Positions 7,124 to 11,352 of a DNA stretch of 11,352 nt are shown piece by piece. Position numbers and translations under genes: made by a program. Position 1 is the stretch's first letter. Every line of letters starts with the position of its first letter. The stretch covers positions 1-11,352 of the forward strand of contig DASPUI010000114.1 of the NCBI GenBank assembly GCA_035622995.1, in the 5' to 3' direction. Below the pieces are notes generated by a model. The model had not been told where the DNA came from and did no database searches. It worked only from the letters and a program-made list of their open reading frames with translations. The DNA comes from DASPUI01 sp035622995 (GTDB lineage: Bacteria > Verrucomicrobiota > Verrucomicrobiia > Chthoniobacterales > UBA10450).

Positions 7124-7128
7124 ACAGT

Positions 7129-7890
7129 ATGAAAAAGTTAATCTTAGCCATATTGGCAATGGGTGCGTTGGCTTCAGCCGCCTACGCAGGAACGGAGAGC
7201 TATTCTGGTAAAGAAATGAAGCAGACTGCTGCTCCACCGCCTTGTCCGGAATGGTATGCCGATAACGAATGGAACGTTAGTATCTGGGGCGCGTACGCGT
7301 TTACCAGCACAGACAACAACCGGGAAAGTATTGGTGATATGTTCGCCGTACCGCTCTTTGATGAGAGCCCGGGTAAATACGATCGTTTTCTCGGTGGAGA
7401 CCACGCCTGGGGCGGCGGTGTTGATGCGAAATATTTCTTCCATCGCTATTTCGGCGTTGGAATTGAAGGTTTCGGCCTGGACGCGCATGAAAAACACTAT
7501 GATTTCACCGATTTCGGTGATGGAGAGTTTGATCGTGATACCGAGCATCATGCCGTTGGCGGTGTGCTCGGGACTTTGACCCTGCGCTATCCGATTCCGT
7601 GCACGCGCTTTTCGCCCTACGTGTGGGCTGGCGGCGGCGGAATTTTCGGCGGTGAAAACGAGCGTCCGATTCGCGGTATCTTCATTCCACCGACTGGGGG
7701 TCCCGGCACGCCGTTCACTGAAACCGTCACTCATGACGATGAAACTCGCGGCATGGGACAGTTCGGCGGTGGTGTGGAAGTTCGCATTACTCCCCATATT
7801 GGGTGGATCGCGGATTTCAGCTGGAACGTGGTCGATGGGCCGCATAACAATTTCGGAATGGCCCGGACCGGAATCAATTTCGCGTTCTAA
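7129..7890 (+). CDS. Outer-membrane beta-barrel protein (OmpA-barrel/porin-like)
   Basis: Predicted secreted outer-membrane protein of 253 residues; its specific function is unknown. Seen: signal peptide MKKLILAILAMG... with a signal-peptidase I site after Ala20 (AYA|GTE); a short linker ending PPPCPEWYADNEW; then alternating hydrophobic/polar strands such as NVSIWGAYAF, GGGVDAKYFF, FGVGIEGFGL, VGGVLGTLTLRYP, FSPYVWAGGGGIFGG, FGGGVEVRITPHIGWIADFSW and the final RTGINFAF ending in Phe, the classic signal for the BAM assembly machine. This fits a small barrel of about eight strands. Loops are rich in Asp and His (about 118-142 and 200-207). Cys39 and Cys158 could form a disulfide. The gene has a strong Shine-Dalgarno and a strong terminator, which suggests an abundantly expressed single-gene unit. 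No OmpA-like peptidoglycan-binding domain is present. Confidence 0.85.
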   Translation: MKKLILAILAMGALASAAYAGTESYSGKEMKQTAAPPPCPEWYADNEWNVSIWGAYAFTSTDNNRESIGDMFAVPLFDESPGKYDRFLGGDHAWGGGVDAKYFFHRYFGVGIEGFGLDAHEKHYDFTDFGDGEFDRDTEHHAVGGVLGTLTLRYPIPCTRFSPYVWAGGGGIFGGENERPIRGIFIPPTGGPGTPFTETVTHDDETRGMGQFGGGVEVRITPHIGWIADFSWNVVDGPHNNFGMARTGINFAF

Positions 7891-7913
7891 TTTAGGATCG
7901 ATAACTTAATCTC

Positions 7914-7951
7914 AAAACGCCGGAGCGCGGTCCACGCGTTCCGGCGTTTTT
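7914..7951 (+). terminator. Strong intrinsic terminator after the outer-membrane protein gene
   Basis: AAAACGCCGGAGCGCG (7914-7929) pairs with CGCGTTCCGGCGTTTT (7935-7950) across a GTCCA loop: a 16-bp stem with a single G-U pair, followed by another T. It lies 23 bases past the stop codon at 7888-7890. The A-run on the 5' arm and T-run on the 3' arm could terminate transcription in both directions, although no gene arrives from the other side here. Confidence 0.95.
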
Positions 7952-7995
7952 GCTTGGTGGTTTGCCAACCGTGCCAGACGCGTGAAATTAACGTG

Positions 7996-9117
7996 ATGTC
8001 GTTTGCAGAAACGCTGGATAACCTGCAATTCCGAAAATCGTCGCTCGTGCAACGGTTCTCGGAGCTGATCGCTCCGAAGTCCGATATCGATCTCGAGTCG
8101 ATGGCGCAAACGTCGCGGAGGCTGACGTTGCAAAATTTCGGTCGAACCATGCGGCTGTTCGCGCCACTCTATCTCTCGAACGAGTGCATCAACAATTGCA
8201 GCTATTGCGGTTTCTCCCGGGACAATCCGATCCTGCGGGTCACTCTCAGCCTGGAAGAAGTCGTGACGGAAGCGCGCCATCTTTCGCGGGGTGGGTTTCG
8301 TCAGGTACTCCTCGTCGCAGGCGAACATCCAAAATTCGTTAGCAGTGATTACCTGGCCCAATGTGTTCGCGCGCTGGCAAACGATTTTTCATCGATTGCC
8401 ATCGAGGTCGCGCCGTTAGAAACGGCAGATTACCGTCCAATCGTCAGTGCCGGGGCCGATGGACTGACCGTTTATCAAGAAACTTACAATCGGAGTGCGT
8501 ATGCGGAGTTGCATACCGCCGGACCGAAGCGCGATTTTAATTTTCGACTCGACTGTGCCGAACGTGGGTACGCCGCGGGATTTCGGCGACTGGGAATCGG
8601 TGCACTCTTTGGCTTATGGCGCTGGCAGGACGAAGCGGTCGCGCTCGCGGCCCACCTTGAATATCTTTTCAAACACTGCTGGCAGGCCCAAATCAGCGTG
8701 AGCCTGCCGAGATTGCGCCCTGCGGCGGGCGGGTTCCGTCCGCTTTTTAGCATGACCGATCGCGAGTTGGCGCAACTGATTTGTGCGTTGCGCATTACGT
8801 TCCCGCAGGTTGGGATTGTATTGAGCACGCGAGAAAAAGCATCCCTGCGCGACGCGTTGATGTCGTTAGGCGTAACCATGATGAGCGCCGGCAGCCATAC
8901 GGAGCCTGGCGGTTATACCCAACAAGGGGCTGGACATCTGCAACAGACGGTGCGCGGCCGGATCATTGCGCCAGAATTTCAGAACGGCACAGATCAGTTG
9001 GCTACCGGACAATTCGAAATAAGTGATGAGCGGTCCCCTGCCGAAATAGCGACCGTTCTTCGCCACCTCGGGCTCGACCCTGTTTGGAAAGACTGGGATC
9101 AGGTCCTGTGCGCATGA
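7996..9117 (+). CDS. thiH: 2-iminoacetate synthase ThiH (radical SAM tyrosine lyase)
   Basis: Cleaves L-tyrosine with S-adenosylmethionine to give p-cresol and dehydroglycine (2-iminoacetate), which ThiG uses to build the thiazole of thiamine. It is the anaerobic-type alternative to glycine oxidase ThiO. It has 373 residues, typical for ThiH. Seen: radical-SAM cluster motif Cys64-x3-Cys68-x2-Cys71 in CINNCSYCGF; VLLVAGEHPKF (104-114); GADGLTVYQETYN (153-165); RRLGIGALFGL (197-207); VSLPRLRPAAGG (235-246); SAGSHTEPGGYTQQGAGHLQQ (297-317). No HydG-like C-terminal cluster domain is present. The ATG at 7996 is preferred because the in-frame TTG at 7954 abuts the terminator. The leader is at most about 45 bases, with no room for a TPP riboswitch. 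The stop overlaps the thiS start (ATGA). Confidence 0.94.
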   Translation: MSFAETLDNLQFRKSSLVQRFSELIAPKSDIDLESMAQTSRRLTLQNFGRTMRLFAPLYLSNECINNCSYCGFSRDNPILRVTLSLEEVVTEARHLSRGGFRQVLLVAGEHPKFVSSDYLAQCVRALANDFSSIAIEVAPLETADYRPIVSAGADGLTVYQETYNRSAYAELHTAGPKRDFNFRLDCAERGYAAGFRRLGIGALFGLWRWQDEAVALAAHLEYLFKHCWQAQISVSLPRLRPAAGGFRPLFSMTDRELAQLICALRITFPQVGIVLSTREKASLRDALMSLGVTMMSAGSHTEPGGYTQQGAGHLQQTVRGRIIAPEFQNGTDQLATGQFEISDERSPAEIATVLRHLGLDPVWKDWDQVLCA

Positions 9118-9314
9118 CCATCATGCTCAATGGCGAGAAAGCAGACGCGCAGGGCGCAAAAACGATGGCCGAACTGGTTGAGCGCCTACAGCTTTCGCCG
9201 CAAACCATCTTGATTGAGCACAATGGCGTTGCATTACACCGTCACGAATGGCGGCAGCGGTCGCTCACGGAAAATGATCGTGTTGAATTGATTCGCGTTG
9301 TCGCCGGCGGCTGA
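9114..9314 (+). CDS. thiS: Sulfur carrier protein ThiS
   Basis: Ubiquitin-like sulfur carrier. Its C-terminal glycine is adenylated by ThiF or a MoeB-type enzyme and converted to a thiocarboxylate, which donates sulfur to ThiG in thiazole formation. It has 66 residues, the normal size. Seen: first strand MTIMLNGEKADA, the helix TMAELVERLQL (17-27), strand TILIEHNGVALHRHEW (31-46), and the end DRVELIRVVAGG with the obligatory terminal Gly-Gly directly before the TGA. The ATG at 9114 overlaps the thiH stop; the open frame extends 10 codons further upstream, but ubiquitin-fold length and the overlap favour this start. The gene ends 15 bases from the convergent nfeD stop. thiG and thiF are not in the window. 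Confidence 0.93.
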   Translation: MTIMLNGEKADAQGAKTMAELVERLQLSPQTILIEHNGVALHRHEWRQRSLTENDRVELIRVVAGG

Positions 9315-9329
9315 CTGAACTTCCGCTCG

Positions 9330-10724
9330 TCAGGCAGATTTGACGATCACCCGCATGCCATCTGTTTGGACCACGGTAATCGGCGTCTTGGGCGGAATGA
9401 ATTCCCCTTGCGTGACGACATCGACGACGTGATCGGCGAACTGCGCCTTGCCGCTCGGCCGTAAAATCGACAATGCAACGCCGCGCATCCCGGGGCTGAG
9501 CGCGAGCGCAGTGGCAAACTCCCGTGGAACGCCAGCCAGCGACGGCCCCGGCGGATTGGAAGCAATCAGCGCGAATCGGCGATAAATGCTGGTGCGCGGC
9601 AGGTAACGGGCAAGCAAACTGATCACGATGCCAGCGGCGATGAGCGCGAGAAAAAGATTCAAGAACGGAAGGGCAAGGGAACGGCCGCTTGGAAAAAATG
9701 TCTCTCCGGGATAACGATCGACCATTGCCCAGAGCAATGAAGCCAGAATCAGGAAGACGCCGACAACTCCGAAGACAATGGTGGAGTGCGCGAAGAATAA
9801 AATTTCGACAATGACCAGAACCAAACCTAGGACAAAAAGCGCGAAAACCTCCCACCCAGCCAAACCGGCAAGATAGTGGCCGAGAAAAAACAGCGCGAAA
9901 CAGATCGCTGCCACGACACCGGGCAACATCGCGCCTGGAATTTTAAACTCGAGGTAAGCTCCGATAATTCCCCCGAGCAGCAGCAGCGGTGCGAGCGCCG
10001 TGATCCAAAAAGCAAGTTGTTCGAAGCCGGTCGGATCGAGCTGCACCGTCTTGCCCTTCAAGCCAGCTTTTTGAACGAGATCGGCAACGGAATCGGCAAT
10101 CCCGTCGGCGAGCAGCGGTTTGCCGTTAATTTTTTCAGTCGCTTCCTGCGCGCTCAAGGTCAGCACTGATCCCTTTGGATGAATCACGCGATCGCCAATC
10201 TTGATTTCCTTGTCCTTGTTCATGAACGCTTCGCCAATATCGGGATTGTGCCCGTTTTTAGTGGCGGAACTGCGGAGCAGCGCCGTCCAATAGGAAATCG
10301 TCTTTTCGCGCTCGGTTGCCGGAAGATCTTCACCGGTCGCCAGAACCGGCGCCGCAGCGCCAATCGCGCTCACCGGCGCCATGTAAATATGCCGGGTGGC
10401 TATTGCGATGAGTGAACCAGCCGATCCGGCATTTGTATTGATGAAGGTGTAGGTCGGAATGGTCGCGTGGTTTAGAACCGCTGCGATTTCTTCGGCCGAG
10501 TCGAGCCGGCCGCCGTAGGTATTCATTTCAAAAATAATTGCCGACGCGCCATTTCGCTCCGCTTCCTTTTCCGCGCGCCGGAGAAACATTAAAAGCGAAG
10601 GCGAAATTTCATCGCGAAGCGGAACCACCACGATGTCGCCATTGTGAATGACTTCGCGACCTGCAACGCTCTGCGCTTGCGCGAGACAGCAGGCCGCGAA
10701 CAAGATCAACCATGTCGTTTTCAT
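9330..10724 (-). CDS. Long-form NfeD membrane-bound serine protease (ClpP-class)
   Basis: NfeD1b/long NfeD family: a periplasmic ClpP-like protease domain, a polytopic membrane region and a C-terminal OB-fold. Characterised relatives cleave stomatin-like (SPFH) proteins and are thought to act in membrane quality control. It has 464 residues. Seen: signal peptide (about 1-19); ClpP-like domain about 28-220 with IIFEMNTYGGRLDSAEEI (63-80), Ser101 in NAGSAGSLIA and Lys141 in EREKTISYW, aligning with the Ser/Lys dyad of archaeal PH1510 as I recall it; about five membrane segments at 238-375, including GAYLEFKIPGAMLPG; and soluble NfeD domain about 395-464 with SPGMRGVALSILRPSGKAQF. The start is placed at the ATG before MKTTWLILF because an upstream extension would bury the signal peptide. 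No Shine-Dalgarno. No slipin/SPFH partner gene is adjacent. Confidence 0.92.
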   Translation of the reverse strand: MKTTWLILFAACCLAQAQSVAGREVIHNGDIVVVPLRDEISPSLLMFLRRAEKEAERNGASAIIFEMNTYGGRLDSAEEIAAVLNHATIPTYTFINTNAGSAGSLIAIATRHIYMAPVSAIGAAAPVLATGEDLPATEREKTISYWTALLRSSATKNGHNPDIGEAFMNKDKEIKIGDRVIHPKGSVLTLSAQEATEKINGKPLLADGIADSVADLVQKAGLKGKTVQLDPTGFEQLAFWITALAPLLLLGGIIGAYLEFKIPGAMLPGVVAAICFALFFLGHYLAGLAGWEVFALFVLGLVLVIVEILFFAHSTIVFGVVGVFLILASLLWAMVDRYPGETFFPSGRSLALPFLNLFLALIAAGIVISLLARYLPRTSIYRRFALIASNPPGPSLAGVPREFATALALSPGMRGVALSILRPSGKAQFADHVVDVVTQGEFIPPKTPITVVQTDGMRVIVKSA

Positions 10725-10755
10725 AATTTGGAAAGCCGTGCCGCGTTGCGTAACT

Positions 10756-10761
10756 TTGACA
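10756..10761 (+). promoter_or_regulatory. Consensus -35 hexamer upstream of dnaG
   Basis: TTGACA, a perfect sigma-70-type -35 element, lies in the 65-base spacer between the divergent nfeD and dnaG starts. The matching -10 position, 16-18 bases downstream, holds no good hexamer (GC-rich, then AGTAAAAA right before the GTG). If it is real, the dnaG transcript would begin almost at the start codon. Confidence 0.3.
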
Positions 10762-10789
10762 CGCCTTCCGAGAGCGAACGAGTAAAAAC

Positions 10790-11352
10790 GTGATCCCAAC
10801 CGAGACCATCGAGCAGATCGCCGCCGCAAATGATGTGGTCGAAGTCATCGGCTCCTATTTTCCACTCAAGCGGGCAGGCGCGAATTTCAAAGCGCTCTGT
10901 CCGTTTCATCAGGAAAAGACCCCTTCGTTTCATGTCAGCCCGCAACGGCAGACGTTTCACTGTTTTGGCTGCGGCGTTGGCGGCAGCGTCTTTCGCTTCG
11001 TGATGGAATACGAGCATGTCGATTTTCCGGCAGCCGTGCGCAAACTTGCCGCGCGCGTTGGGATTCCGATTGTCGAAGAACGCGCTTCTGCCGACGAAGA
11101 TCGTCAACATCAGGCACGGCGAAATCTGTTGCGTTTGCACGCGGAAGCCGCCGAATGGTTCCAGGATAATCTCTTCAAAAAGGAAACGGGCGCGCCGGCG
11201 CGCGATTATCTAAAACAGCGCGGGATCGATCGGCAAATCGCGAAGAACTGGCAACTCGGTTATGCACCGGACAGTTGGGATGCATTTTTGAAATGGGCCC
11301 TTAGCCAGGGGTATTCCCGCGGCGAGTTGCTGCAAAGCGGGTTGATCAAGCT
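10790..11352 (+). CDS. dnaG: DNA primase DnaG, N-terminal part (runs off right edge)
   Basis: Synthesises RNA primers at the replication fork with the DnaB helicase. The visible part is 187 residues of a protein normally about 580-650. Seen: N-terminal IPTETIEQIAAANDVVEVIGSYFPLKRAG, then the CHC2 zinc-binding domain with Cys37-x2-His40 in CPFHQEKTPSF and Cys58-x2-Cys61 in HCFGCGVGG, followed by FRFVMEYEHVDFPAAVRKLA and the start of the linker to the TOPRIM catalytic core (YLKQRGIDRQIAKNWQLGYAPD). The TOPRIM acidic residues lie outside the window. The start is GTG: an in-frame TGA at 10757-10759 and the absence of any ATG, GTG or TTG in between leave it as the only choice. It is divergent from nfeD with 65 bases between start codons. 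Confidence 0.97.
   Translation, partial: MIPTETIEQIAAANDVVEVIGSYFPLKRAGANFKALCPFHQEKTPSFHVSPQRQTFHCFGCGVGGSVFRFVMEYEHVDFPAAVRKLAARVGIPIVEERASADEDRQHQARRNLLRLHAEAAEWFQDNLFKKETGAPARDYLKQRGIDRQIAKNWQLGYAPDSWDAFLKWALSQGYSRGELLQSGLIK

Noticed and set aside
7084..7128. TTG start for the outer-membrane protein, 15 codons upstream
   Set aside because: It would put a basic, Gln/Gly-rich stretch ahead of a perfect signal peptide; the Shine-Dalgarno at 7118-7123 marks the downstream ATG.
7174..7845. Minus-strand open frame (223 codons) opposite the outer-membrane protein gene
   Set aside because: It is antisense to a protein with a signal peptide, Shine-Dalgarno and terminator; no domain or ribosome-binding site supports the opposite strand.
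9311..9333. Inverted repeat CTGAC/GTCAG containing both convergent stop codons, as a possible shared terminator
   Set aside because: The stem is only 5 bp with no T-run on either strand, so it is not a convincing intrinsic terminator.
9265..9855. Second minus-strand open frame (196 codons) within nfeD in another frame
   Set aside because: It overlaps the conserved membrane and NfeD domain; its composition is Arg/His/Ser-rich and low in hydrophobic structure, typical of a frame shadow.
1..11352. Mobile element, phage, CRISPR, toxin-antitoxin or defence system
   Set aside because: I see no transposase, integrase, regular repeat array or small toxin/antitoxin pair. All substantial genes are recognisable housekeeping or envelope families with continuous codon style.

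Overview
This window looks like an ordinary chromosomal segment of a Gram-negative, rod-shaped, moderately GC-rich bacterium. The gene content (elongasome operon plus RNase E/G, a C-terminal-Phe outer-membrane beta-barrel, ThiH rather than an evident ThiO) and the style of the porin-like protein suggest a soil Verrucomicrobiota such as Chthoniobacterales. That placement is an inference from recollection of gene style, not from a search. I see no mobile element, CRISPR array, rRNA, tRNA or riboswitch, and no intergenic stretch longer than about 125 bases.

Layout: (1) Minus strand, running off the left edge: rpe (ribulose-phosphate 3-epimerase, N-terminal 172 residues). (2) A 122-base divergent spacer with an AT-rich element and an inverted repeat. 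(3) Plus strand, about 639-7006: mreB, mreC, mreD, mrdA (PBP2), rng/rne. This is the cell-elongation operon followed by an RNase E/G family nuclease. mreC/mreD and mreD/mrdA are joined by 4-base ATGA overlaps. (4) Plus strand, 7129-7890: a secreted outer-membrane beta-barrel protein, the only gene here with a textbook Shine-Dalgarno, closed by a very strong intrinsic terminator. (5) Plus strand, 7996-9314: thiH and thiS, overlapping by ATGA, for the thiazole half of thiamine. (6) Minus strand, 9330-10724: a long-form NfeD membrane serine protease, convergent with thiS. (7) Plus strand, 10790 to the right edge: the N-terminal part of dnaG (DNA primase), divergent from nfeD.

How the genes work together: MreB filaments, MreC, MreD and PBP2 form the core of the Rod complex that inserts lateral-wall peptidoglycan. 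RodA is not in the window, and RNase G/E stands in the position after mrdA. The link between mre genes and rng is also found in E. coli. ThiS-thiocarboxylate and the dehydroglycine made by ThiH are both substrates of ThiG, which is not encoded here.

I did not find a convincing undescribed system. The most notable points are the long Pro-rich C-terminal tail on PBP2, the basic N-terminal extension on the RNase G/E beside the elongasome, the thiH-thiS pair without thiG/thiF, repeats in the mreB-mreC spacer and mreB leader, and the scarcity of Shine-Dalgarno sequences.
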